Assembly: GCA_003415625.1 (NCBI GenBank)
Contig: PYIU01000001.1
Coordinates: 7,628,210 to 7,692,209, forward strand
DNA: 64,000 nucleotides
Source of the DNA: Aquanectria penicillioides
Taxonomy: Eukaryota > Ascomycota > Sordariomycetes > Hypocreales > Nectriaceae
Reading direction: 5' to 3'
Made by a program: the position numbers and the translations under genes. Shown in pieces: positions 10,071 through 21,907 of the stretch (within the stretch, counting starts at the first letter, position 1; each line of letters opens with the position of its first letter). Below the pieces are notes generated by a model. The model was not told the origin of the DNA and did no database searches. It worked only from the letters and a program-made list of their open reading frames with translations.

Positions 10071-11824
10071 ATGAGCCCTCTAGGGAAGAGCGGCCAGTCG
10101 GCCGATTTCGCCGGAACTGGGCTTGCAGCAGTGAGTATATGCTTCACGACAGCCCCTCCACGGGCATTGACTGTCTTTGCGCAAGAGCATCAACTAACGA
10201 GGCCTTGCAGGTGCTCCCCAATGACTCCCTTCCGTGGTACCGCACGCCACACCTCCTCAAGCTCAACCTCCTCTTGCTTATTCCTCTTATCTCCTCCGGA
10301 GCAATTGGATACGATGGTACGTGCTTTTGCCCATTCGACAAGAGCGCGTTCCTTAACTGACACGTCAATTTCCAGGATCCATGATGAACGGCCTGCAGAC
10401 CCTGCCACAATGGCGAGTGTACTTTGATAAGCCCCAGGGCGCGATCCTCGGCGCGTTGAACTCAGTCTATCCCGCTGGCAAGGTCATCGCCTTGTTCCTA
10501 GTTACATATCTCTGCGATCGATACGGCAGAAAGCCCACAATGATGATTGGTGCCGTGGCGTGCGTTGCGTTTGCGATCATGCAGGCTGTGTCTCAAAATC
10601 TGCACACCTTCATCGCTGCAAGGGCCATCCTGGGCTTCTTTACCAGTTTCCTGGCTCAGCCCAGCCCCATCATTATCTCAGAGCTTGCGTACCCAACCCA
10701 CCGTGGCAAGCTGACGGCGCTGTACAACACTTCCTTTGTGAGTAGTCTACTGCAGACATCGGGTTAGAAACGGAGCTAACAGAAAGGTCGTGTAGTATTT
10801 GGGTGGTATCATTGCAGCTTGGTGCACCTTCGGAACCTTCAAGATCCAGACCACCTGGAGTTGGAGAATCCCATCGCTTCTCCAGGGAGCGCTCCCTGCT
10901 ATCCAACTTCTAGGCATTTACTTTCTACCCGAGTCGCCCCGATGGCTCGCTGCCAATGGACGTCGCGAAGAGGCCCGCAAGATTCTCGTCAAGTACCATG
11001 GCGGCGGCGACGAAAACTCTGCCCTGGTCAACTTCGAGATGCAAGAGATTGAATCTGCTTTGACTTACGAGGCGGACAGCATGTCCCAGAACTCCTGGCT
11101 CGACCTTGTCCGCACCCCGGCCAACCGCAAGCGAACCCTCATCGCCGTCATCGTTGGTTGGTTCGCCCAATGGAACGGCGTTAACCTCATCTCGTACTAC
11201 CTTACCCTTGTTCTCAACACGATTGGCATCACCGAGGCCAAGGACCAAACCCTCATCAACGGATTGCTCCAGATCTCCAACTGGCTTGCGGCCATCTTTG
11301 TGGGAGCCATGATGGTGGATAGACTGGGACGCCGCACATTGTTCTTGCTATCCACCGGCGGCATGTTCATCTCGTACATCATTTGGACAGGTCTCAGCGC
11401 CCACTTTGCATCAACCCGTGATGTTACGACAGGAAAGGTGGTTGTTGGATTCGTCTTCATTACCTTCTTCTTCTACGCCATTGCATGGGCCCCGCTTCTG
11501 CAGGCCTACACCGTCGAAATCTTTCCCTACACTCTTCGAGGACGCGGTCTCTCAATCATGTACATCGCGACCTTTGTGGGTCTGGTGGTTGGAAACCAGG
11601 TCAACCCCATTGCCATGCAGAGCATTGGGTGGAAGTACTACATTGTATTCTGCTGCATTTTGGCTTGCTTGCTCTGCATTGTGTACTTCCTCTTCCCCGA
11701 AACCAAGGGCCACACGCTCGAGGAGATTCGAGAAATCTTCGAGGGGCCATCCAGAGATAAGGAGGACATTGAGGAGGGGAAGCTAGAGAAGAAGGAGAAG
11801 GTTGATCAGATTGAACAGGCCTAG
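10071..11824 (+). CDS. MFS sugar transporter (lactose permease/hexose transporter type)
   Basis: Four exons join in phase: 10071-10130, 10211-10316, 10376-10737 and 10796-11824, giving 518 residues. Introns begin GTGAGT, GTACGT and GTGAGT and end in CAG, CAG and TAG. The first junctions restore GAIGYDGSMMNGLQ, a hallmark of fungal Lac12-like permeases. Further sugar-porter signatures are DRYGRKP (loop 2-3), PESPRWL (loop 6-7), DRLGRR (loop 8-9) and PETKGHTLEEI after the last helix. Twelve hydrophobic segments are readable and the tail is highly charged. It should work in the plasma membrane as a proton-coupled mono- or disaccharide importer; the substrate cannot be fixed from sequence. Its neighbours do not suggest a sugar-use cluster. 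Confidence 0.92.
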
Positions 11825-12115
11825 TCCGCAAGAATGAACAGATATTATTAATTACCAAATTTTATTTCTGGTTTCAAAACTTGTTCACTTGTGTTTGATG
11901 GTAGTGTCGATAACTGCATGGTGAAAAAACTTCATGTGGCGGGTCCTGAGGTGGGGCGTGAAGGGGACAAAACAGCGACAAAAATATCAATCGTAGGTCA
12001 CGCATCAGAAAGGTTTTGAAGCAAGTAACGAGGAGGGGAGATGATGATAAAGCCGTGAACGATAAAAAGGAAAAGAGGCAAAAAGAATCGGCGGGCGATG
12101 GCGAACATACAAACG

Positions 12116-12213
12116 TGCTCCCAGCAGGGCTTGAACCTGCGACCTTCGCATCACCAACACTTGTCGTAGGACAATTATTAGTACGAAGCTCTAACCAACT
12201 GAGCTATGGAAGC
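12116..12213 (-). tRNA. tRNA-Ile (anticodon AAU) with a 24-nt intron
   Basis: On the minus strand the acceptor stem GCTTCCA pairs with TGGGAGC (one T:G), discriminator A at 12116. The D arm is TAGCTCAGTTGGTTAGAGC. The anticodon stem is TCGTA/TGCGA with loop CTAATA; anticodon AAT maps to 12177-12179. The intron lies at 12152-12175, after the base 3' of the anticodon. The T arm is CGCAGGTTCAAGCCCTGC. A34 would be edited to inosine to read isoleucine codons. Confidence 0.92.
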
Positions 12214-13562
12214 CAACCGATTTTGTTGAAACCGGCCTCGCTAATTGTTCTACAGGCAGGTTCAGACAGATTGAGAGAAAGTTTTCAGTGTCAGAGTGCT
12301 CTTCTGTGGGTAAAATTGAATGTAGCTGTCTTGCTGACGGGTGGGTGAGACATTTGGAGCGACCAATGCGCATGCTGGCTGTGCATGAGGGCGAATGATT
12401 CGCTCGTTGGTGCAGCAGGAGAATCCAAGACGCGTCTGGATAAGATTGATGAGCACACGGCCTTGAGTTTAAATGCTGGGTATCAATAGTTTGAGCGATT
12501 GAAATAACGAAACTGACAAGCTGTAACAAAGGGCAAGTTGACACTGGGATTTTTCCTCTTCGGCCAGTTGGGCAATTTCTCGAAGAAAGATTCTTTCCTC
12601 GAATGCCCCCAGCCCTTGCATCACAAACTACAAGATCGCAGAGCATGAAACGGAGAGTTTCAGAAGTTACTGAAAGTAGCCCCCAGGCTAAGTATTGTGA
12701 GAGGTTGACGTGCCGATACGCGATAGCGCAACGGTTCACAGTGGTTACGGCACATTGTCCACCTGGCGAGAGGAGCCTCGTTCAAGTAAAATGAGACACG
12801 GCAGACAACCGCCACTGGCCGCTGAGACGGATTCACTAGCGATGGGAGAGGAATAGTAGGTCTTGGATGGGGATTGTTATTGCGTGAACAATAAATCTCA
12901 AATGGCATATATGATATCCCTGCGTTGATTGTCGCTGCTATGTCGTCATTGGCACCTAAGCTGGACTCCCCTTTCCAGGGCCACAGTCTGTTCCGAGTCT
13001 TGTGATAGTGTAAACCGCCGAGTTGGATTGTTCATATGCATATGCTAGGGGTATGTTCTGAGTCTCCTTGTGTGTCAGACCCTGCCAGATATTCCTGATG
13101 ATGATGCAGCCTGCTGTTACCATAGGTTTCCCCTTGATATTCACTGTTACTTTTCCAGATGTTGTGGGGCATGTCGACAGGTCGCAGTTAACGGGCTATT
13201 CTCCTCTACAGGCAATCCCGGTCCATCAGCTCCGCTCTCGACGCCAACACGCCGACACGATTGCCAATCAAGGTAGAAGCCTGACAGGCCAGTGCCCATT
13301 ACGGCAAGACTAGTCTCACTCCAACGCGCGTATACCGCTGATCTCTTTCAAACCCTATGATGGTCTGTATAATTACGGGAGGGCTCGTTGCATTGATCAG
13401 TTACAATTATCATGTGCCGTGCTCGAGAGTGGAATTCGATATAAATCCCCAAACATGTCTCTTGGCGCATACCCGTGGCAGAGCTTGTCCTAGATTCTCG
13501 TCATCCAAAATTCCGCTTCTTTCTTCTCCTCTTTTTTTGTTTTTGATTAGTGCATGACCAAG
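12214..13562. other. Gene-free stretch
   Basis: About 1.35 kb between tRNA-Ile and the SLATT pseudogene. Several medium frames overlap on both strands with no domain signal. Nothing else is seen. Confidence 0.45.
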
Positions 13563-14343
13563 ATGCCTCCTCCAAAGGGGCCCCGCGGTTTCCTCTTCCG
13601 AATCCTTAGGGATATGATCGGGAGGAGCAAGGATATCCGCCAAGTGACAGAGATGGAAGCGCCGCAAAATCCAGAACTAGCAAGCCCTTGACTGTGGGAC
13701 CACCGAGGCGGGAGCTCTCATCCCGCAGGACGACAAGTTGCTCGTCTTCCGATCCCTCGCCGGCATCGACACCGTCCCCTCGCTGACGAGTGCTGGACAC
13801 TCTATCCATACAGCGCCAAAGATGGGCATCTACACCCCTGTTGTATACAAGGAACAAAAAGCTTCATTGACCCATTCCTATCTCAGCATTCCCAACGACA
13901 TCTGCCTCGGCATCCAAATCGTAGTCGCAGCGTCCATCACCGCGCTAGGAGCTGCCAACGCCTCCCACGAAGCCGTCACCATATTCAGTGCCATGAACAC
14001 CAATATGGAAGGCATCTTGACATATTTCAAGGGTGCTGGGTTGCCAGATCGCCTCGAGCACAACAAGAAGGAGTGGAAAGAAGTCTGAGAATACATTGAA
14101 CAGCAAGAATGCGAGTTTTATCTGGCCGACTGTCATTTAGATGTTTAGGAGGAGATCCAGATTGTGGAAGAAATGTACCAGAGGGTCAAGTCGAGGCTAG
14201 ATGGTGGCAGCAGCTCTGGGTTCCGAGGCGAGAACGGCGGAGGCGGCGGGGAGCACGTTCTCAATGTCACAGACTACAAGAAGTCCAATGAGGGCCCAGA
14301 TACCCTGCCTCCGGCCGTATTCTCGGATCTAGAGAGGTACTAG
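13563..14343 (+). pseudogene. Broken SLATT_fungal (2TM effector domain) gene
   Basis: The ATG at 13563 opens a frame (MPPPKGPRGFLFRI...) that ends at TGA after about 42 codons. Homology continues in another frame from about 13681 to 14343 with LAGIDTVPSLTSAGH, then hydrophobic helices IQIVVAASITALGAAN and AVTIFSAMNTNMEGILTYF, the linker KGAGLPDRL, and EYIEQQECEF. This order fits my memory of the fungal SLATT family: two membrane helices, G-LP-RL linker, then an EYIEQ coiled region. The second frame has in-frame stops TGA 14086-14088 and TAG 14146-14148, each followed at once by more family-like sequence (EYIEQ, EEIQIVEEMY). A frameshift (or lost intron) plus two nonsense codons make it non-functional. 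TGA for CGA and TAG for CAG would be C-to-T changes. Bacterial SLATT proteins are proposed pore-forming effectors in nucleotide-signalling conflict systems; the fungal role is unknown. Confidence 0.7.
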
Positions 14344-14783
14344 GAGAAACATCAACGAGGTGGAAACTTGATAATAATAATGATAATGAGGGAGGGGGCG
14401 TCAAGTGTGGCGGAAATATTGATCGGCGATACCCTTGGGTTTGGTATTGATATTCTTTTTGTTATAAGCATAGAATTATCATTACCATAATAAAATACTA
14501 AGCTTCTTACAATGATCAATCTGTTGTATCTACGTATGTATGGCATACGAAAGATTTTGGCTTGTCCAAGATCGCTGTGCCGTTAGATCACTTGCTCTGC
14601 TTGATTTGAATGATCCGGTTCCTGTTGCAATGACTTTGTTGATCTATATTGAGATAGCCACTAGTTGGAATACACATTCCCGCTCTCTAGGTACACTAGT
14701 CGGGACAACTAGTTGGTGTAGAAAAATATGTTCAATATATATACAGATAAATCTAAACTGTTTGCAGCAGAATTGGATCCAAA

Positions 14784-17700
14784 TTACCACGAAACGGGGG
14801 TGCACACAATATTGTCAACGCTCAGGTAGTTGTCGCCATCCTTTTGCTTGCTCTGTGGACTTGCGGCATCAAGCCAAAGCCGGTTCTGTTGACCACCACC
14901 CAATGTCGTAAACGTAAACTGTCCCGATAACCAAACACCAGCCTGGGCGCTGCTTTCCGGCCAGCGCGAGCCAATCTGGTCGTTGTTAAAGTACCAGTGT
15001 ATGTACGGCACAAAGGTGGTGCCGCTCTGGACGATAGCGTAGTACTTAGAAAAGAAAAATTCGTATGTGCACGAAAACGTGACCCCTGCGCAGGTGCTCA
15101 TGTCCTGGTACATCTCCAGCAAGTTGTTGTTGAACAGGTTCTTAGACTGGAGCATCGAGTTCGAGTTGTGTCCCGGCGAGACAATGTTGGCGCTGACTTG
15201 GCTCTGTGCTGATATTTTCCAAGCGGTGTCCTTGCTGTCCTCGAAGCCACCGTTCTTGATCGGCATTTCGCAAGTCTGTGTCGCTTGAGCATATTGCGTG
15301 ACGGTTTTGATGACATTTTGAGTGGTTGTGATAGTGCTGGTGATTCCGTTTTGGACCGTGAGCACTGTGTAAACCGTTTGGGTCGTGACGACTCCGTAGG
15401 TCGAGGTGGCTTCCACCGAGAGCGTGGTTGTAGCTTCGGTTAAGAAGGTTCTCGTAAGGACAAACGTTTCAACTTGTGTAACGGGCACATGGGTCGTAGT
15501 TGTCAGAACTATTCCAACAGTCTGGTATGGTATTGAAGTAAAAGTTGACTCCTCAGTGACTGTGGTCTTGACAGTGGGGGTGTAAAGCACAGTTTGTGTC
15601 TCTTCAATGTTCTGAGTTTGGTCGGCAGCCACGTTGCTGGTCTGGATGACTAGGTAGGGGGTCTCCTGGGTGATTTCTAACTCGTCGTACACCGTAGAAA
15701 CTTGATAATCGATTGGCGTCTCAATAAGAGTAAACTCCTCAGTAGCTTCCCTGATGTCCGAATTGACGGAGACGTGAGTGACAGTAACATGGGTGGTTGG
15801 AGTACTAGACACCGTGAAGAGAACATCACTCGTAATCGTGCCCCGCTCAATAGGTGGCGTCGTGAAGATCGTTTGAGTTGAGGTGTCATGAAGCGTCGTC
15901 GTCGTCGTCCCACATGGGGGCATGACAGTTGTGCTCGGGTGCATACTCGTGGATTGAGGCGTTGTCGACGTTGTCGTAGTAAGATAGGCGGAACGACGCT
16001 GGATCTTCTTGGTGGGATTGACGACACATGAACAAGCACTATTCAAGTGGTCCACACCATATTCATTGATCCACTCATCCTTGGGCTCGTTGTCTCGGCC
16101 GGACAGCTTGATCGGACCCTCGTCACCTTCAAGCGGGAGCGCGGTTGCCGAAACCCCATTCAAATCCCGTTTCTTCCTGTTAAACACCTTTACAGTCGCT
16201 GAGGTAATGACAGTTGTCCTTGTCGCGGTCGCCGAGGTCACTGTGTCTGGTTATAAGAATACTGAGAATAATGAATGATAGGGCTTTCAACGTACGTGTT
16301 TCGGTGATCGATGTGTGGAAGTTCGAGGTGAATGTGGAAGTAGTCACGACCCGTTGATCCGTCGCCGTGGCAATCGGGACATATTGAGTGCCAATAGTCT
16401 GGAAGGCCAATTTCGTTGTGGTGGCGATGTAAATATCATCTGTGGATACTGCCTCACTAATGACGCCGTCGCTGTACGTTTGATAAACCTGCTCAGTGGA
16501 CGTGATTTCCGTCACAGTTTGCACATCAGCTAGCCAAGTAATGATGACCGTGCTAGTGTGGTCGACTACTGTCACAGTATCGACTGGAATGGACTGTACT
16601 GTAGTTCCCGTCACGATCGTGTGAATATTCGTTCCAGTTGTTTGATAATCAATGCTTCTAATCGGTGTGAATACTTGATGTATCGATGTGGCTGTATTTA
16701 TCGTCTCGGTGCTTGTGTAATAAGGCTGAACCTTAGTGCTTGTGCTTACGGCAATAGTCTTCGTCGTGCTAGTTCCCATATACGTAACTTCAGTTGTGTC
16801 GATGGTAATAGTCGAAGTTGGAAACTCTTGGGTAGTTGTTCCCACAGTTCGATAGACGGTTTCGGGAGCTTGAGGCGTGGGAGTTTCATTCTGGACCTCG
16901 GTCACGATTACAGAGGAGCCGTATTCGGTTACAATAGAAGTTCCGATGCATACCGTCGGAGTTGCGTCCTCTCTGTTCGTTTGGAATAAGAGTGAGCATT
17001 GTGATACCAACCAGAGACAGACAACTTACGAGTATGGGATAGAAACAGTGGGGGTTGAGGCCTCTGGGGTTGTACCAGGAGTTGTGCCAGGAGTCGTGGT
17101 GTCAGAGGATGAAATAGCGGTACTCAAGGTGCTGGAAGTTGAGATACCAGGACTTGAAAGGCCGGGAGTGATACTGTTGGAGGTTGTGGTTTCGGTAGTT
17201 GTGGTACCAGCAGGTGTAGTATCAGAACTTGAAATGTCAAGAGTTGAGCTACCAGGGGTACTGAGGGGAGACGTTGGTGTTCCAGAGGTTGCAGTCTCAG
17301 ATGTTGAAGAACCCGGGGTGTTGATGGGGGTGCTGCTAGGAGATGGTGTTCCAGTGGCTGAGGTCTCAGATGTTGAAGAACCCGGGGTGTTGATGGGGTT
17401 GCTGCTGGGAGATGGTGTTCCAGAGGTTGCAGTCTCAGATGTCGAAGAACCCGGGGTGTTGATGGGAGTGCTGCTGAGAGTTGGTGTTCCAGTGGCTGAG
17501 GTCTCAAATGTTGAAGAACCCGGGGTGTTGATGGGGGTGCTGCTAGGAGATGGTGTTCCAGTGGCTGAGGTCTCAAATGTTGAAGAACCCGGGGTGTTGA
17601 TGGGGTTGCTGCTGGGAGATGGTGTTCCAGTGGCTGAGGTCTCAGATGTTAAACCCGGGGTGTTGATGGGAGTGCTGCTGAGAGTTGGTGTTCCAGTGGC

Positions 17701-19069
17701 TGAGGTCTCAGATGTTAAACCCGGGGTGTTGATGGGAGTGCTGCTGAGAGTTGGTGTTCCAGAGGTTGCAGTCTCAGATGTTGAACCCGGGGTGTTGATA
17801 GGGGTGCTGCTGGGAGATAGGATCCCGGGAGTCGTCGAACCCCCAATTGTAGTTTGAGAGGTTGTAACCTCAGGAGTTGAGTTTCCGGGGGTTGAACCTC
17901 CAGGAGTGGTGGACGAGGCAGAAGTTGTGATCTCCGAAGAAGTAGTCTCATAGGTCGAGATGCCGGGAGTTGTGGCCCTAGGAGTTGCCGAACCACCACT
18001 TGTAGTTTGAGAGGTTGAAATATCAGGAGTTGAACCTCCAGGAGTTGAACTTCCGGGAGTTGATCCTCCGGGAGTTGAAGCGCCAGGGGTGGATGGTGAG
18101 GCAGAAGTTGTGATCTCTGAAGAAGTAGTCTCGTAAGTCGAGATACCTGGAGTTGTGGCCCCAGGAGTTGCCAAACCACCACTTGTAGTTAGAGAGGTTG
18201 AAATCTCAGGAGTTGAACCTCCAGGAGTTGAACCTCCGGGAGTTGAGCCTCCAGGAGTTGAAGCGCCAGGGGTGGATGGTGAGGCAGAAGTTGTGATCTC
18301 TGAAGAAGTAGTCTCGTAAGTCGAGATACCTGGAGTGGTGGCCCCAGGAGTTACTGAACCACCACTTGTAGTTTGAGAGGTTGAAACCTCAGGAGTTGAG
18401 CCTCCGGGAGTTGAACCTCCGGCAGTTGAAGCACCAGGAGTGGTGGCCCCAGGAGTTACCGAACCACCACTTGTAGTTTGAGAGGTTGAAACCTCAGGAG
18501 TTGAGCCTCCGGGAGTTGAACCTCCGGCAGTTGAAGCACCAGGAGTGGTGGCCCCAGGAGTTACCGAACCACCACTTGTAGTTTGAGAGGTTGAAATCTC
18601 AGGAGTTAAACCTCCGGGAGTTAAAGCACCAGGAGTGGTGGATGAGGCAGAAGTTGTGATCTCCGAAGAAGTAGTCTCGTGGGTCGAGATTCCGGGAGTT
18701 GTGATCCAGGGAGTCGTGTTTGGAGAAGTAATGGTACCGGGTGTGGTGGTTTCAGAAGGAGTAACGACAGTGGGAGTGAGGCTCGAGGTTGTTCTGCTCG
18801 CGTCTGTGGTAACTGGTGTTGAAATACCAGTGATGATTATTGACGAGCAAACGCTTCTCGCATACGATAAATCGCTTTTCATCGAAAGCAGAAGATCATC
18901 GCTCTTCCACGAGTTCTGGCGACCTATCGAGCCTTAACTTGTGTAAAGATCTGTGGGGCCAGCAACGATACTTACAAAAGGCAGGACCTGGAGCCTGACA
19001 TGGTGTTGCAACGACAGTGATGGAGTCGAGGCTAAGCAAAAGTAACGACAGGACCAGATGGCGAGCCAT
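14784..19069 (-). CDS. Mucin-like secreted/cell-surface protein with C-terminal carbohydrate-binding-like domain
   Basis: Four exons join in phase: 18976-19069, 17030-18923, 16296-16972 and 14784-16246 (introns of 52, 57 and 49 nt with GTAAGT or GTACGT donors), giving 1375 residues. Residues 1 to about 23 are a signal peptide (MARHLVLSLLLLSLDSITVV). After a short Cys-containing segment come about 600 residues of Thr/Ser/Pro/Gly repeats in two families (TPGxSTPGGSTPE-type and TSETATSGTPSPSS-type), then about 500 residues of Thr/Val-rich beta-type sequence (for example TVTEITSTEQVYQT). Last is a domain starting CEMPIKNGGFEDS and ending VDNIVCTPVSW, whose NGGFE...W start resembles galactose-binding or CBM-like beta sandwiches of fungal secreted proteins. 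No GPI signal or membrane helix follows. It probably acts as a heavily O-glycosylated adhesin or wall protein. Confidence 0.8.
17270..17830 (-). repeat. Intragenic tandem repeat, about 66-72-bp units
   Basis: Eight copies of a unit containing CCCGGGGTGTTGAT (plus-strand sense) recur every 65-73 bp and encode TP-SS-PINTPGSS-ETS-type repeats of the surface protein. Neighbouring copies are almost identical, which suggests recent unequal exchange or gene conversion. Confidence 0.85.
17840..18690 (-). repeat. Intragenic complex repeat encoding STPGGSTPE and TSQTTSGG motifs
   Basis: Blocks containing ACCACTTGTAGTTTGAGAGG (plus sense) recur at about 105 or 180 bp. The longer blocks include an extra GAAGAAGTAGTCTCGTAAGT segment. 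All keep the reading frame of the surface protein. Confidence 0.8.
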
Positions 19070-21648
19070 CTTGAAGACGAAGTGTATCAACTCAGCTCGA
19101 GAGCCGCAGAACCGGGCTGCCACGCGACCAGGAGGGGCATTGCGTGGTTTTGATGTCAACGTGTGACATACAGTTACTAACGATGGATGTTCTGCAGAGC
19201 GACTAATTCAGGGGAACAAAACTAGCAACCAATAGTGCCTGGTCTTGTCTCAAAGTTGACCATGCACCTACGTGGGCTGGACTACTTTGAGACTCGGTCG
19301 GCCCCCCGCGCCCCTCAAGGCGGGGCTGCTGATCCGAGATCCGAAATCCAGACTAAAACAAGCTTCTGTTGGGCTGAATATCCATCGACCGAGTTGCCCA
19401 AAAAGGCGGTTGATCCCTACGCGATGGCAACATTGAATATCATCTCTGGGATTCAATCCCGTGCAGTGGGATATGGGCAGTATCCCAGCTGCATGGCCCT
19501 GCCGGGTAGGTTTTGCATTGTGAGAAACGCGACTTGGTGTCGTAGATAACGATGTGCAACATTGAAAAGGATGCAATTAAAAAGCAAAACAAGAAACACA
19601 TCAGAAGTCCCTTTGTAGTTGAGTTTCCACGGGGTGAAGCTAGACTGGTTGCACCTGTAGCGTCATGTTGAAAATGACAATCTTGTGGAAGTCGCGGCAC
19701 ATTCACGACATCGTCGTCCTCTGATATGGAAACCATGGTCTTAGTTGGGATGCGTGGCTCATGTGGCGCTCGAATCGTCTGTCGTGCAACAGCCTAGCTC
19801 AGGGGTGAATTCTCGCGTCCTTCCAATAGGGCGGCCAACGCTGGCCGAAACGAAATGAAATAGGTGCACGAGGGCAAATTTCTAACTTGTTCGGGTATCG
19901 GGATGCTAGACTAACTCATGAAAGGATAGAACCGATTGTCAGTCCAGGTGTGTTTAGGGCGCCACCAGTCCGTTTTTGCTTCTGAAGCCAGGCGAGGGGC
20001 AAGAAACTTTAGGATGCAGAGATAATGAATGAATGACCTTCCGTTAGTGGCCAAGATTTCGTCACTCGCTACGGTCGTCTTCCGAGGGGCAGATCACAGC
20101 TATGTCACCTTATTCAGTGGCGAATTAGCCAGCACACACTTACAGCACACTGGCGTCCTTCTAGTATACGCTTACAGCACACACTTGAAGCAATACGACG
20201 ATCATGACACGGACCTACTGCGACGTACTTGCAACGACAAACGGTTCTAGATTAGAAAAAAGGAAAATGAGGAATTAACACACAATATAACAATTCCGCC
20301 TGCATTTTCTGAGTAAACATAGAATCTAAATGTGTAACGCAATCCACCAGCGGGCGGTCCGGTCCAGACACGTAAATAGACTACAATCTACGCTAAAGTA
20401 TGCAATCTTAATTTCTGATAAACGAAGCAATCATCTATGATAAGTCCACGGAGGGTTAATATGTTGTCCCTCTCTTTTTCCATCGCTATCATTTAATTTT
20501 GGAGGCAATTTTATAATAACTATTAAAACCGCATTCCTCGGTGCTCTTTACTCTTGGGTTGATCCTAGAAGGCAAGTGTCATAGGTTGATGGACAGGGAC
20601 ATGCCTTATGTGCTATCGGGATAGTTTAAATCGTTCCACTGAACCCATCAACTTATTATGCCGATAAGCCAGTGAGTTGGACATGAAGCATCAATGATCG
20701 TCGTGGAGATGTCCCAGATCTACATCCGTGAATCAGTTAAATATATCATGACAGCTGCCACGGAATACATGCTACACGAGGCTACCCCGTTTTTCTTCAT
20801 CAGTTAAGTATGCATAGATACAGTAATAGCCATCAAGACACGGACTTACATTTTATTGCAGTCGCATCTTCGTTCCTAATTCCAGGCACTGGAACTTCTG
20901 AATTAGCATTGCAAGTCAAACATCCGTTTGGATCAGTACTCTCTACGCAAAATAAGACAGGTAATCTTTCTCTTCAGTTTACTTAGACTTTGATCATCCA
21001 TGTCTAAAATGTTTCATTGCTATTCTGTCAAATTGGGCAGCACATGAAGCCCAGAACCTTCTAAACCAGTGTCCAGATATCGCTCCTCAAACTAACGTGC
21101 CTTCCTTACTTTCTAATTTACAAACCAGTTGCCAGTGAGCGTGTTGAGTTTCCTCTTTCTCGCGTGCTGATTCTTAGCTTCTTCCGCCTCCTTCATCCAC
21201 ATCTCATCATCAAGAATCTCGAAGCTGGTATAATAATCTTAATAACCTAGATAAATACCTCATTCTACTTAAAAAAAATTTAACTTCGGCAAGATGCTGT
21301 TGGTTGGATGTGACGAGTCATTAATTCCGAGAGAGTGCGTTCGTCAAGGTTCTCAATTCAGGGGCCAATTGCCATTGTTCGAGAGTCTGATCTAGTATTA
21401 AAATTATCGAGGATAGAGAGGATATTAATACAGCAAAGAACATTATCTGAAAACCCATACTTTGCAGGACATCATTTATCCGAGATTGCAGTTCGGACGC
21501 ACCCAGCTTGAATAGGTCGTTAAGATCTCAATTCCCAACCGTCAAAAGAGTAACGCATCTACGAAGTCATTGCAGAAACAAACACGCCCAATCAGGAGTA
21601 TAAACATATAAACACATAATCTAATCATGCATTCCAACTATCTACTAC
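19070..21648. other. Gene-free stretch before the first retrotransposon
   Basis: About 2.6 kb. The part next to 19069 should hold the promoter of the mucin-like gene. Beyond about 20.2 kb the sequence becomes AT-richer. I see short frames only, no domain, no tRNA and no clear repeat. Confidence 0.45.
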
Positions 21649-21907
21649 TGTAAACAATATACAGGCACGCGCAGGGACGGTCACAGCAGGCGACATGCGC
21701 AACGGGTCGGTCTAGATCAATTGGGATTTATAAGGAGCAGCTAGATAGTGGTCGCAGAATGCAGTCACCTATTTACAGTACAGGGATTCCCTTATGAGGA
21801 TACATAGCCTCAAGACCTAGGCCCATAAGGCCCTTAAGGTTGGCTTGTAGCCGGCCGCTATATCTATAGCGGCAATTACCTTTGCCTGGCCGCTATATCT
21901 ATTAATA
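21649..21907 (-). repeat. LTR of copy A (3' LTR in element sense)
   Basis: 259 bp, starting TGTAAACA on the plus strand and ending TATTAATA. The left outer part keeps GC-rich sequence (CACGCGCAGGGACGG), while the inner end is RIP-mutated (TGTTGAC changed to TATTAAT). Confidence 0.93.

Noticed and set aside
12016..12348. 110-codon frame containing AGLEPATF...LSYGSQP
   Set aside because: This is the known artefact of translating the antisense of a tRNA; the tRNA-Ile gene explains it.
12191..12739. 182-codon minus-strand frame overlapping tRNA-Ile
   Set aside because: No motif, overlaps the RNA gene, and ordinary splice or leader signals are absent.
16877..17857. 326-codon plus-strand Val/Gly-rich frame
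   Set aside because: Antisense of the Thr/Ser/Pro repeats; repeats without stops in one strand often give this.
17270..18690. Regular short repeats resembling a CRISPR array
   Set aside because: The repeats encode in-frame protein units, have no unique spacers, and the genome is eukaryotic.
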